From contig JBBPYK010000091.1 of assembly GCA_038199985.1 (NCBI GenBank), positions 53,295 to 117,294 on the forward strand: a DNA stretch of 64,000 bases, in the 5' to 3' direction. Under the pieces are notes generated by a model. That model searched no databases. It was not told the DNA's origin and saw only the letters and a program-made list of their open reading frames with translations. Of the stretch, positions 1 through 8,056 are shown one piece after another (positions within the stretch are counted from its first letter, which is position 1; each line of letters opens with the position of its first letter). Origin of the DNA: Arthrobacter_J sp038199985 (GTDB taxonomy: Bacteria > Actinomycetota > Actinomycetes > Actinomycetales > Micrococcaceae). The position numbers and the translations under genes are program-made.

Positions 1-667
1 CGACATCTTGTTCAGGAAATTCCAGGATGCGGTCGAGCATGAGGGAGAGCTCCGCGGGCAGGTCGCCGCTGTTGCGGGAATCGGAGACGATGCGTTCAAG
101 ATCCTCGGCGGTCGCGCTGGCTTCGACGTCGTGCACGGGCTCGATACGCAACATCCGGAGCAAAGCGTTCGCGGCGTAATCGAAAATGGCGATGAGCCAT
201 CCGAATACGGTGAGGTACAGGGTTGTAGAGCGGGCTAGGCGGCGAGCGAGGGGTTCCGGGTTGGCGATCGCCAGATTTTTGGGGTACAGCTCACCGAGGA
301 TCATCTGCACCACGGTGGCGAGCAGCAGCGCGAGCACCGTTCCGATGGTCACACTGACAGCCATGGATACGCCAGCACCGCCCAGGAGTGTTCCAATGGA
401 CTCACCGATTAGCGGCTCGGCGACAAATCCTATGAGTAGGCCGGTGACGGTGATGCCCAGTTGGGCTCCGGAGAGCATAAACGACGTGCGCTTCGTCACA
501 GCAAGCGCCCGAGCCGCTGCGGCATCCCCGGCGGCTGCCTGTGCGCTGAGCCGGTTGCGGTCGACCGACATGTAGCTGAATTCCTGAGCCACGAAGTAAC
601 CGTTCACGACGATGATCGCCAGGGTGACGACGATACCGACGAGCAAGAGGAGTGTTGCTTCAATCAC
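1..667 (-). CDS. CNNM/CBS hemolysin-family membrane protein (partial, C-terminus outside window)
   Basis: The reading frame starts at a GTG (667) and runs off the left edge, leaving about 222 N-terminal residues. It opens with a hydrophobic helix (LLLLVGIVVTLAIIVVNGYF) followed by the AQEF...VDRNRL segment and further membrane helices, including a GELYPKNLAIANPEPLA motif. This is the usual layout of the DUF21/CNNM transmembrane domain that precedes CBS and CorC/HlyC domains; the RIVSDSRNSG stretch near the edge is the linker into the CBS region. Family members are implicated in divalent cation (Mg/Co) export, and the name hemolysin is historical. The start codon lies in a 15-bp hairpin (see next entry). 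Confidence 0.85.
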   Translation of the reverse strand, partial: MIEATLLLLVGIVVTLAIIVVNGYFVAQEFSYMSVDRNRLSAQAAAGDAAAARALAVTKRTSFMLSGAQLGITVTGLLIGFVAEPLIGESIGTLLGGAGVSMAVSVTIGTVLALLLATVVQMILGELYPKNLAIANPEPLARRLARSTTLYLTVFGWLIAIFDYAANALLRMLRIEPVHDVEASATAEDLERIVSDSRNSGDLPAELSLMLDRILEFPEQDV

Positions 668-738
668 GACATCATCACCTCTCCACGGTGCAGTGGTGAT
701 GATGTCGTGCCTGGCCGGTCGATGGCCTGATAGGCCAT
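665..738 (-). promoter_or_regulatory. Leader hairpins covering the start of the CNNM gene
   Basis: A perfect 15-bp inverted repeat (665-679 with 695-709, 15-nt loop) would form in the mRNA of the leftward gene. Its 3' arm contains the GTG start (667-665) and the end of the GGAGAGG ribosome site; the rest of that site is in the loop. A second inverted repeat (ATGGCC-TGATA-GGCCAT, 722-738) lies just upstream. A tiny out-of-frame ATG-ATG-TCG-TGA overlaps the GTG start. Together this suggests translational control, but no known riboswitch class was recognised. In the rest of the gap to the rightward pta gene (739-923) I see nothing convincing. Confidence 0.5.
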
Positions 739-923
739 GGCTGGTGATCCCACAGTTGTGGTCAACGCCTTTCGAATGAGTTGGAGCCATCAGGATATCC
801 CAGAGTATTTTGCGTTCCTGAGAAAGCGCATGGTCGATGCAGAACTTTGCGCCACTCAGTACCGTTTGGTGATGTGTGCCGCGGATCATGGCCAGCGGGG
901 CGCGCCTTTGGCAGGATGAGAGC

Positions 924-3014
924 ATGACCCGAGGAATTTATGTAAGTGCCATGACCCCAGGCTCAGGCAAGTCCCTGATCAGCCTGGGTTTGGCGGACAC
1001 TCTTCACCGGCACGCAGACAGGATCGGTTTCTTCCGGCCCATTGTTGAGGGCGACGACGTCACCTCGGACCCGATGGTTCAGCTGATGCAGCGCAGCTTC
1101 GATCTGTCCCCCTCGGCGTCGCGCGGAGGTCTCACCCGAGCCGAAGCACGGGCGCTGTTGGTGGCCGGGCAACGCGAAGAGATCGACGCCCGCTGCGTGG
1201 CTGTTTACAGCGAGATGAGCAGCGAATGCGACGTCATCATCATTGAGGGAACAGACCTCACCGGGCATGACTCGGCGGTGGAGTTCGACCTCAACGCCCG
1301 TCTTGCGAACAATCTCGGTGCAATGGTCCTCGCCGTCGTGAATGCAAGGAGCATGACGGTCGCTGAGGCTGCCGACGCCGTGGACGTTGCCCGTAGGGAA
1401 CTCGTCGCGGCGAAGGCCTCCCTATTGGCGATGATGGTCAACCGCGCCCAGGACGACGACGTCGAAGCCATCCGGGCCGCTGTTCGACCCGGAGCCTCCC
1501 GGCGCCCCGTCTATGTGCTGCCTGAACTTGAGGAGATCTCGCGTCCCACTGTCGCTGAGGTGGTCTCGGCCCTGGACGCCCGGCATCTGGCCGGAAGCCC
1601 TACCCTGGAACGCGACGTTGTCTCCATCAAGGTAGCCGCCATGAGCGCGAGCAATTTCCTTGCAGCCCTCAACGACGGCTCGCTGGTCATCACCCCCGGG
1701 GACCGCGCCGACATCATGCTGGCAACTCTGGCCTCATCGCTCTCCCCTGATGCCCCCGTCCCGGCCGCTTTGCTGTTGACCGGCGGGCTGACACCGGATC
1801 CTCATCTGCTGCCCATGCTCGCGCAGGCCCCGTTCCCCGTCCTCTCCGTTGATGACGACACGTACACTGCCACCCGCAAGATCAGCGACGTGCGCGGCGA
1901 GATCGCAACGGGCATGCCAAGGAAGTCTGCCGCAGCTCTGGGCATCTGGTCTCGCGGCGTGGACCAAGTGGAGATATTGGAACGGCTGGAACTTCCCCGC
2001 CCCATGAAGATGACTCCGCTGCGCTTCCTGCATGAGCTGATCGAGCGAGCCAGGTCTCACCGCCGGACCATCGTCTTGCCGGAGGGGCTGGACCCACGTA
2101 TCCTCCGGGCCGCGGAAATCCTGCAGCGGCGAGACGTCTGCGATCTCGTGGTTTTAGGCCCCGAAGGACAGATCCGTGAGTTGGCGGCTAGCCAAGGGAT
2201 AGATATTTCCGGGCTGACACTGATTAATCAGGCCGCATCTGAGCTGCGTGAAAAGTATGCGCAGGAGTACGTCCGGCTGCGCTCACACAAGGGCGTGACT
2301 CTCGACGAGGCACGCGAACGCATGCTCGACGGCGCCTACTTCGGCACCATGATGGTGCAACTTGGCGAAGTGGACGGGATGGTCTCCGGGGCCGCGAACA
2401 CCACGGCCAACACCATCCGGCCCTCACTGGAGTTTGTCCGCACGCGCGAGGGTGTGAAGATCGTATCCTCCGTGTTCCTGATGCTCCTTCAAGACCGAGT
2501 CCTCGTTTATGGAGACTGTGCGGTGAACCCGGACCCGAGCAGCGAGCAGCTCGCCGACATCGCCATTGCCTCCGCTGAGACTGCCGTGCAGTTTGGCGTG
2601 GACCCCCGGATCGCGATGCTGTCCTACTCCACGGGCGCATCCGGTTCAGGCGGGGCCGTCGAAAAGGTTCGGCGGGCCACCGAAATCGTGCGGGAATCGC
2701 ATCCGGACCTGGCCGTTGAAGGACCAATTCAGTACGACGCCGCCGTGGACGTTTCCATTGCAGCCTCCAAAATGCCGGACTCTGAGGTGGCCGGACAAGC
2801 CACTGTTTTCATCTTCCCTGACCTGAACACGGGCAACAACACGTACAAAGCGGTCCAGCAATCAGCGGGCGCCGTCGCAGTCGGCCCCGTTCTGCAGGGT
2901 CTGCGGAAACCAGTCAACGATCTGTCGCGAGGGTGCACGGTAGAGGACATCGTCAACACTGTGGCCATCACGGCAATTCAGGCACAAGAGAGTTCCAAGG
3001 AGAGCACATGCTGA
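924..3014 (+). CDS. pta: Phosphate acetyltransferase (long, DRTGG-type)
   Basis: Interconverts acetyl-CoA and acetyl phosphate in the cytoplasm, the first step of the Pta-AckA acetate pathway. The 696-residue product has the long actinobacterial/enterobacterial architecture: a BioD-like P-loop domain at the N-terminus (TPGSGKS near residue 10-17), a central DRTGG domain, and the C-terminal PTA_PTB catalytic domain from about residue 370 (for example MVSGAANTTANTIRP, MLSYSTGASGSG, FPDLNTGNN). I chose ATG 924 because AGGATGAG precedes it and the protein then begins MTRGIYVSAMTPGSGKS as in homologues; an in-frame ATG at 876 has no such support. The stop overlaps the ackA start, so the two are translationally coupled. 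Confidence 0.95.
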   Translation: MTRGIYVSAMTPGSGKSLISLGLADTLHRHADRIGFFRPIVEGDDVTSDPMVQLMQRSFDLSPSASRGGLTRAEARALLVAGQREEIDARCVAVYSEMSSECDVIIIEGTDLTGHDSAVEFDLNARLANNLGAMVLAVVNARSMTVAEAADAVDVARRELVAAKASLLAMMVNRAQDDDVEAIRAAVRPGASRRPVYVLPELEEISRPTVAEVVSALDARHLAGSPTLERDVVSIKVAAMSASNFLAALNDGSLVITPGDRADIMLATLASSLSPDAPVPAALLLTGGLTPDPHLLPMLAQAPFPVLSVDDDTYTATRKISDVRGEIATGMPRKSAAALGIWSRGVDQVEILERLELPRPMKMTPLRFLHELIERARSHRRTIVLPEGLDPRILRAAEILQRRDVCDLVVLGPEGQIRELAASQGIDISGLTLINQAASELREKYAQEYVRLRSHKGVTLDEARERMLDGAYFGTMMVQLGEVDGMVSGAANTTANTIRPSLEFVRTREGVKIVSSVFLMLLQDRVLVYGDCAVNPDPSSEQLADIAIASAETAVQFGVDPRIAMLSYSTGASGSGGAVEKVRRATEIVRESHPDLAVEGPIQYDAAVDVSIAASKMPDSEVAGQATVFIFPDLNTGNNTYKAVQQSAGAVAVGPVLQGLRKPVNDLSRGCTVEDIVNTVAITAIQAQESSKESTC

Positions 3015-4159
3015 TTCTCATCATCAATTCCGGTTCCTCATCTCTCAAATACCAGGTTCGCGACACCAGCGATGATTCCGTTCTCACCGAAGGCCTCATT
3101 GAACGGATCGGCGAATCCGACGTAACAGACCACGCGCAGGCCCTCGATCAAGTGGATCAGGAACTGACGCGAGTTCTCGGTAAGCGTGCACTCGACGCGG
3201 TAGGGCACCGCGTGGTGCACGGCGGTGAGCGGTTCGGCGAACCGGTCCTGATCAATAACGAGATCACACGAGCCATTGAGCGCCTCAACCCGTTGGCGCC
3301 TCTGCACAACCCTGCGAACGTCTTGGGCATCAGAGCCATCACCAAGAAGTGGCCCAAGTTACCGCAGGTGGCGGTATTCGACACCGCGTTCCACAAGACC
3401 ATGCCAGAGCACGCCTGGCGCTACGCCATCCCCGATCAGTTGTACCGGAAGTACGGAATCCGCCGCTACGGTTTTCATGGAACGTCGCACGAATACGTAT
3501 CTCGGCATGCGGCGATGCTGCTGGGCCTGAATGCCGAGGAATTCAACGGCATAGTGGCTCATCTGGGCAACGGCGCCTCGATCACGGCAGTTTCCGATGG
3601 CAAAAGTATTGACACGTCCATGGGCTTCACGCCGCTTGAGGGCTTGGTCATGGGGACGCGGTCCGGCGATATTGATCCGTCAATCCTGATGTTCCTGGCG
3701 CGTGAGGGGTATTCCACCGAGGATCTGGATCAGCTCCTGAACCGGGACTCGGGGCTCAAGGGTATGGCGGGTAGTAATGATATGCGCGCCACCCAAGAGG
3801 CAGCAGCCGACGGCGACGAGCAGGCCGCGGTTGCGTTGGCAGTGGCGTCGTACCGGCTGGCAAAATACATCGGCGCGTACCACGTGGCCGTTGGCGGAGC
3901 TCAAGCCCTCGTCTTCACCGCCGGTATCGGCGAGAACTCGTGGCACTTCAGAGAGTCAGTCGTCGAGCGGCTCGGCGCACTGGGCATCAGCCTCGACGAC
4001 GCAGCCAACCGCAAGAAGAGCAATGAACCACGCGAAATCAGCACCGAGGACTCGGCGTTCCCCATCCTGGTAATCCCCACCGATGAAGAGGCCGCGATCG
4101 CGGAGGCAACTGCCGCCGTCGTACGAAGGCAGTCACCTGGCAGGCACGTCATTTCGTAA
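3008..4159 (+). CDS. ackA: Acetate kinase
   Basis: Makes ATP and acetate from acetyl phosphate and ADP. The 383-residue protein has the ASKHA-family signatures in order: NSGSSSLKY at the N-terminus, GHRVVHGG, NPLAPLHNPANV, FHGTSHEYV, AHLGNGASITAV, the long TSMGFTPLEG...RSGDIDPS acetate kinase signature and FTAGIGENS near the C-terminus. ATG 3008 overlaps the last codons of pta (ATGCTGA) and is preceded by GGAG in the pta 3' end. Length and motifs are complete, so it should be active. The sequence right after its stop belongs to a decayed dehydrogenase, not to the operon. Confidence 0.97.
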   Translation: MLILIINSGSSSLKYQVRDTSDDSVLTEGLIERIGESDVTDHAQALDQVDQELTRVLGKRALDAVGHRVVHGGERFGEPVLINNEITRAIERLNPLAPLHNPANVLGIRAITKKWPKLPQVAVFDTAFHKTMPEHAWRYAIPDQLYRKYGIRRYGFHGTSHEYVSRHAAMLLGLNAEEFNGIVAHLGNGASITAVSDGKSIDTSMGFTPLEGLVMGTRSGDIDPSILMFLAREGYSTEDLDQLLNRDSGLKGMAGSNDMRATQEAAADGDEQAAVALAVASYRLAKYIGAYHVAVGGAQALVFTAGIGENSWHFRESVVERLGALGISLDDAANRKKSNEPREISTEDSAFPILVIPTDEEAAIAEATAAVVRRQSPGRHVIS

Positions 4160-4161
4160 GC

Positions 4162-4838
4162 GTCGAAGAGGTACCGGACCCAAAAATTCAGGAACCAACC
4201 GACGCCATCATCAAGATCAGTTCAACCGCGATCTGCGGCTCCGACCTACACCTCTATGAGGTGCTCAGCCCGTTCATGACCCCCGGAGACATCATCGGCC
4301 ACGAGTCCATGGGAACCGTGGAAGAAATCGGCTCAGGCGTAAACAACCTCACCGTCGGAGACCACGCAGGTCCGAGATCAGGGCAGCGGCGCCGCCATGT
4401 TTGACTACTCACAGCTATACGGCGCAGTCTCCGGCGGGCAGGCACAATACCTGCGCGTACCTCACGCGGATTACGGCCCCATCAAGGTAGGCAGCGAACT
4501 CTCCGATGACCGCTACCTTTTCCTCTCAGACATCATTCCCACCGCTTGGCAGGGCGTAAAGTACGCCAACGTGCCCGACGGCGGCACCCTCACCGTTTAC
4601 GGACTTGGCCCGGTGGGACAGTTTGCGGCACAAGCAACTCAGCGTGCGCATGGGTCAGTGCAACGTCAAGAACTGGATCGACGACGTTCTGCCGATGGTC
4701 GAAGACTCTGCGGACCCACTGGGCACCGGAGATCTGGTGACGCACCGCGTAGGCATCGACGAAGCGCCTGCTATGTATGAGACGTTCCAGAAGAAGCAGG
4801 ACGGCTGCATCAAAGTTGTGCTGGAGCCCAACCGTTGA
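4162..4838 (+). pseudogene. Decayed zinc-dependent alcohol/formaldehyde dehydrogenase
   Basis: Three consecutive pieces of one medium-chain zinc dehydrogenase are found in three frames. Piece 1 (from 4162) has VEEVPDPKI, CGSDLHLYEV and IIGHESMGTVEEIGSG. It jumps at about 4367 into piece 2 (QVRDQGSGAAMFDYSQLYG... to GLGPVGQFAAQAT, about 4367-4645), losing roughly the 35-residue structural-zinc cysteine loop. Piece 3 (from about 4645) has the C-terminal RMGQCNVKNWIDDVLPMVED...GCIKVVLEP; most of the NAD-binding Rossmann domain between pieces 2 and 3 is missing. The N-terminal codons before VEEVPDP are also gone, right next to the ackA stop. Homologues are the glutathione-independent formaldehyde dehydrogenase-like ADHs of actinobacteria. 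Non-functional. Confidence 0.85.
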
Positions 4839-4930
4839 GCCACTCGTGAAGGCTCGTTCCGATGAGGACGAAAAGGGTCGGAGGGCCCCTCTCATATGTC
4901 CATAGTGCGGGTGCTCGGAGTATTAAGGCC

Positions 4931-5008
4931 ATGACCGTGTTCCTACTCGATGACCACGAGTTGGTTCGCTTGGGGCTCTCGGTCCGGAAGGAACTTGCGC
5001 AGGCTCTG
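4931..5008 (+). pseudogene. Possible N-terminal scrap of a NarL/LuxR-type response regulator
   Basis: ATG 4931 begins MTVFLLDDHELVRLGL, which matches the first strand and acidic DD pocket of NarL/DevR-type receiver domains; homology stops after about 16 residues and no phospho-acceptor Asp, output domain or continuing frame exists. It points at an inverted histidine-kinase scrap (next entry), as expected if one deletion removed the 3' parts of two convergent genes. The remaining sequence between 4839 and 5218 holds no other gene I can support. Confidence 0.45.
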
Positions 5009-5039
5009 AATGCTGAGCCCTGCTGCAAACAGGCGAGCC

Positions 5040-5150
5040 AACGCGTTCCAGAACCGTGTCGAGATCGATGTCTTCGGCCATGGCAGCAAACGCCGCTAGC
5101 AAATCACCTATACCGGCAGGTGTTCCGGAAGCCAGAGAGTTCTCGTCCAT
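5040..5150 (-). pseudogene. Possible N-terminal scrap of a GAF-domain (DevS-like) histidine kinase
   Basis: Read leftward from ATG 5150, about 37 residues resemble the start of GAF-type sensor kinases (LLAAFAAMAEDIDLDTVLERV, where homologues read AxxIASDLDLDxVLxRIV). The frame then loses similarity; no GAF core, dimerisation or ATPase domain follows. Together with the receiver scrap it looks like a destroyed hypoxia/redox two-component system. The match is short, so this is a judgement from pattern. Confidence 0.4.
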
Positions 5151-5218
5151 AATCGGGGATGCTTACTCAAAGGTGTTAGCACTCGAAGCTCCCTGCTGTC
5201 ATGCCCGACTAGTACGTC

Positions 5219-5246
5219 GCCACTAGGGCCAAAGGGCCCTAGTGGC
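5219..5246. promoter_or_regulatory. 12-bp palindrome, likely activator site for the PPOX-like gene
   Basis: GCCACTAGGGCC-AAAG-GGCCCTAGTGGC is a perfect inverted repeat with 12-bp arms. Its centre (5232.5) lies at -42.5 from the predicted transcription start at 5275, the classic position for an activator touching the -35 region. Its AGGGCC-N4-GGCCCT core resembles, from memory, the GGGCC/GGCCC-type boxes described for DevR/OsdR-like regulators in other actinobacteria. No T-tract follows, so a terminator is less likely. Confidence 0.5.
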
Positions 5247-5262
5247 TGTTGCGGAGCTTTGA

Positions 5263-5275
5263 TAGTGTCACAGTA
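5263..5275 (+). promoter_or_regulatory. -10 box of a leaderless promoter
   Basis: TAGTGT at 5263-5268 is a TANNNT -10 box, and the seventh base after it is the A of ATG 5275, so transcription would start at the start codon. No ribosome site precedes the gene. The -35 region is poor and is covered by the palindrome, fitting activator-dependent transcription. Confidence 0.5.
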
Positions 5276-5778
5276 TGGAAGCTGAACCCACACCTACGAG
5301 GATCCTTACCGATAACGAGTGCTGGGCATTCCTACGAGACGCACCAGTTGGGCGTCTTGCGCTCTGCGTCGATGGCCAACCGGAGATTTTCCCCCTGAAC
5401 TTCGTCGTTGACCATGGAACTATCGTTTACAGAACATCAGAGGGCACCAAGTCACACGCTGCGGAAAAATCACCAGCAGCCTTGGAAGCAGACGGCTTAA
5501 TTTCGGGTGACACCGTTGGAAGTGCCGAAGAGGAGGGCTCGCATCAAGAAACTGTGTGGAGCGTTGTGGTCAAAGGTAGGACCGATACCATCGCCGTGAC
5601 CTCAGAGCTCATAGCCAGTGTGCGCTTGCCGTTACATCCTTGGGAAAGTGGGCGGAAAGACCGGTTTATGCGCCTTGTTCCAGAATCAATCAGTGGTCGA
5701 GCGTTCACACCAACCACCACATCCAATGCTGATGCCGCAGCGTCACAGTCGCCTACACCTCAGGCGCGCGACGAATAA
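5275..5778 (+). CDS. Pyridoxamine 5'-phosphate oxidase-like (PPOX) flavoprotein
   Basis: A 167-residue protein of the split-barrel PPOX/FMN-binding superfamily: ECWAFLRDAPVGRLALCVDGQPEIFPLNFVVD is the typical N-terminal strand pattern and WSVVVKGR the conserved core. Such stand-alone actinobacterial proteins are mostly of unknown substrate (FMN, F420 or heme-binding relatives exist) and often belong to hypoxia/dormancy regulons. Between EGTKSHAAEKSPAALEADG and WSVVVKG the spacing is longer and less conserved than usual, and the C-terminal 30 residues are low-complexity. It may be drifting like its decayed upstream neighbours, but the frame is intact. Confidence 0.75.
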   Translation: MEAEPTPTRILTDNECWAFLRDAPVGRLALCVDGQPEIFPLNFVVDHGTIVYRTSEGTKSHAAEKSPAALEADGLISGDTVGSAEEEGSHQETVWSVVVKGRTDTIAVTSELIASVRLPLHPWESGRKDRFMRLVPESISGRAFTPTTTSNADAAASQSPTPQARDE

Positions 5779-5805
5779 CCACCCTCAAGGAAGGAAGCGT
5801 CGTGC

Positions 5806-6201
5806 TCAGCGGCGAAGGCTCCACGCCCACGCAATAAGCGGCGCTTGAAGCGGCAGACGCACCGCATGAATCAGACGGTCCCTCCGGGATCCTCGTGGCC
5901 CAAAAGCCCGATGCAAGCCACTGAAGTGAGCAGCCGTAAAACCGGTGAACATCACCGCGGTGGCAACTGCCGCCGTCGGGCGTGTGGCCGGGATCAAGAG
6001 GCCCACGGCCGCAGCGACCTCGGGAACGGCGGTGACCGCGACCCATCGCTCCCTGGTCATGACGCCAAACCGGCCGTCCTTATCGGTGCAGAGGCTGCGC
6101 GGCACCACCGAATAGTAGAACTTGGGCTGAAGCCGGTGATTAACCGCTGAGACTGCGAGGAGAGCGGCGAGGCCCGCAGCAGACAGAGCTTGACGGTTCA
6201 T
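5806..6201 (-). CDS. DoxX-like small membrane protein
   Basis: 131 residues with about four hydrophobic segments (AALLAVSAVNHRLQPKFYY, WVAVTAVPEVAAAVGLLIP, AAVATAVMFTGFTAAHF and the C-terminal APLIAWAW). The PEVAAAVGLLIP and MFTGFTAAH stretches fit the DoxX/DoxD family. Family members are integral membrane proteins linked to redox or oxidative stress functions in actinobacteria, but the activity here is unknown. It starts 31 bases after the stop of the GH15 gene on the same strand and could be co-transcribed with it. Confidence 0.6.
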   Translation of the reverse strand: MNRQALSAAGLAALLAVSAVNHRLQPKFYYSVVPRSLCTDKDGRFGVMTRERWVAVTAVPEVAAAVGLLIPATRPTAAVATAVMFTGFTAAHFSGLHRAFGPRGSRRDRLIHAVRLPLQAPLIAWAWSLRR

Positions 6202-6232
6202 GGCGGCTACTTTCTATCGGGACGGGGGCTCA

Positions 6233-8038
6233 TCAGTCTTCGGGGTCCTGCTTGATGCCATGCATGGCATCAGCTGCCCGAACAAGCGCCAGATGGGAGA
6301 AGGCCTGCGGGAAATTACCCGCCATCCGCATCTCTTCGGTGTCGTACTCTTCACTCATCAAGCCCAGTTCATTGCAATACCCCACGAGTTTAATCATGAG
6401 CTCATCGGCCTCGTCGTAGCGGTTGGACCGGGCGTACTGCTCCACCAACCAGAACGAGCAGGCCAGGAACGGGTATTCTTCCCCGGACAATCCGTCCATA
6501 CCGCTCTCCGTGCGGTAGCGCAGAATCAGACCACTATCGAGGACCAAGTCCTTCTCCAGCCGCTTGACCGTGGAAAGCATCAGCTCGTCGTCGTAGTCAA
6601 TGAAACCCACCTGCGGCAGTTGCAACAACGAGGCGTCCACATGAGTAGAGCCGTACGTTTGCGTGAAGGAACCAATGTCACGGTTATAGCCGTGCTCCAT
6701 AATTTCCTCGTGCAGCGCGTCCCGGAGCTTCTTCCACTTCTCCGCCGGGCCTTTCAGCCCGTGATCGAGAACTGCACGAACTCCACTGTTCAGAGCCGCC
6801 CACATCATGACCCTCGAGTGGGTGAAGTACTGCTTTTCTCCCCGCATCTCCCAGATGCCGTGGTCCTTCTGATCGTAGTTTTCTTCCACATACGTCAGGA
6901 GAGCCCGCTGGAGCGGCCAGGAGAAATCATCCTCCTTGACGCCCAACTCACGCAGCTTCTCCAGCGCCACCATGACTTCGCCCACGACGTCGGCCTGATA
7001 TTGGGTGACCGCACCGTTTCCAACCCGGACCGGTGTGGAATCCGCGTAGCCCGGCAGGTGCTTGAGCTCGAGCTCCGGCAAGCGCCTTTCCCCCGCGACC
7101 CCGTACATGATCTGCAGGTCTGCGGGATCCCCAGCAATGGCGCGCAACAGCCAATTCCGCCACTGCAGGGCCTCCTCCTGCAGACCGTGGGTCATCATGG
7201 CCGTAAGTGTGAGCGCCGCATCGCGCAACCAGCAGTATCGATAGTCCCAATTGCGTTCTCCGCCGAAAGTCTCCGGCAAAGAGGTGGTCGCCGCGGCAAC
7301 GATGCCGCCCGTATCCTCATGCGTCAAAGCCCGCAGGACCAGTAGAGAGCGCTGCACGATCGCATCGAACCGGCCACGCTCCACACAGCTGGCGCTCCAA
7401 CCCTGCCAGTAACTGACGGTGTCCTTCAGCATCTGATTGACGTCGATCATTCGGGGCGGCTCACGATGAGACGGGTACCAGACCAGTTCCATGTCGTAGC
7501 TCTGGCCCTGCTCCACGGTGAATACACCGATGTGGCTGTGCCCCGATGCCTTAGGCAAATCCGGTGCACGTAGCACCAGCGCGTCAGGGCCCGCAATGGC
7601 CAGCAGGAGTTTGCCGTCGTCGTCGTGCGTTTTGCTCATCCAGGGCAGGATGCTTCCGTAACCGAAGCGAATTTCAAGTTCGTGGCCCATGGTGACACGT
7701 CCGCGGATGCCTTCGACGCGGCGGATCACTGATGCACGGCGGTCCCCCACCGGCATGAATTCGGTGACGAGCGCTTCCCCGCCATCCGTCCGCCAATGTG
7801 TCTGGAGGACGAAGGTGCCTTCGACGTAGGTGCGGCTAACGACCGTGGCACCGTTTTCCGACGACGGCGCCAGGAGCCATCGGCCGTGGTCTTTGGTGCC
7901 CAAAAGAGCAGCGAAAGAGGATCCCGAGTCATACCGAGGGAAGCATAGCCAGTCCATGCTTCCATCCCGGGACAACAGGGCACCCGTGTGCAGGTCCGAA
8001 ATGAGCGCGTAGTCCTCGATTGGAGATGCCATGAACAT
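6233..8038 (-). CDS. Glycoside hydrolase family 15 protein (trehalase/glucoamylase-like)
   Basis: About 601 residues with the standard actinobacterial GH15 layout: an N-terminal beta-sandwich (IEDYALISDLHTGALLSRDG, MDWLCFPRYDSGSSFAALLG) and a C-terminal (alpha/alpha)6 barrel with NWDYRYCWLRDAALT. Relatives include mycobacterial trehalase; substrate specificity cannot be read from sequence alone. The preceding gene ends at 8057, only 18 bases upstream. TTG 8044, ATG 8038 and ATG 8032 are all in frame and none has a clear ribosome site; I picked ATG 8038. A long antisense frame on the plus strand is a compositional shadow. Confidence 0.9.
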   Translation of the reverse strand: MFMASPIEDYALISDLHTGALLSRDGSMDWLCFPRYDSGSSFAALLGTKDHGRWLLAPSSENGATVVSRTYVEGTFVLQTHWRTDGGEALVTEFMPVGDRRASVIRRVEGIRGRVTMGHELEIRFGYGSILPWMSKTHDDDGKLLLAIAGPDALVLRAPDLPKASGHSHIGVFTVEQGQSYDMELVWYPSHREPPRMIDVNQMLKDTVSYWQGWSASCVERGRFDAIVQRSLLVLRALTHEDTGGIVAAATTSLPETFGGERNWDYRYCWLRDAALTLTAMMTHGLQEEALQWRNWLLRAIAGDPADLQIMYGVAGERRLPELELKHLPGYADSTPVRVGNGAVTQYQADVVGEVMVALEKLRELGVKEDDFSWPLQRALLTYVEENYDQKDHGIWEMRGEKQYFTHSRVMMWAALNSGVRAVLDHGLKGPAEKWKKLRDALHEEIMEHGYNRDIGSFTQTYGSTHVDASLLQLPQVGFIDYDDELMLSTVKRLEKDLVLDSGLILRYRTESGMDGLSGEEYPFLACSFWLVEQYARSNRYDEADELMIKLVGYCNELGLMSEEYDTEEMRMAGNFPQAFSHLALVRAADAMHGIKQDPED

Positions 8039-8056
8039 ACTCAATCACATCGGCGG

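Noticed and set aside
737..919. 60-codon frame before pta
   Set aside because: No ribosome site, no similarity and no conserved features; probably chance.
6200..7345. 381-codon open frame on the plus strand
   Set aside because: Antisense to the GH15 gene, with low-complexity His/Gln/Arg composition and no ribosome site; a codon-bias shadow.
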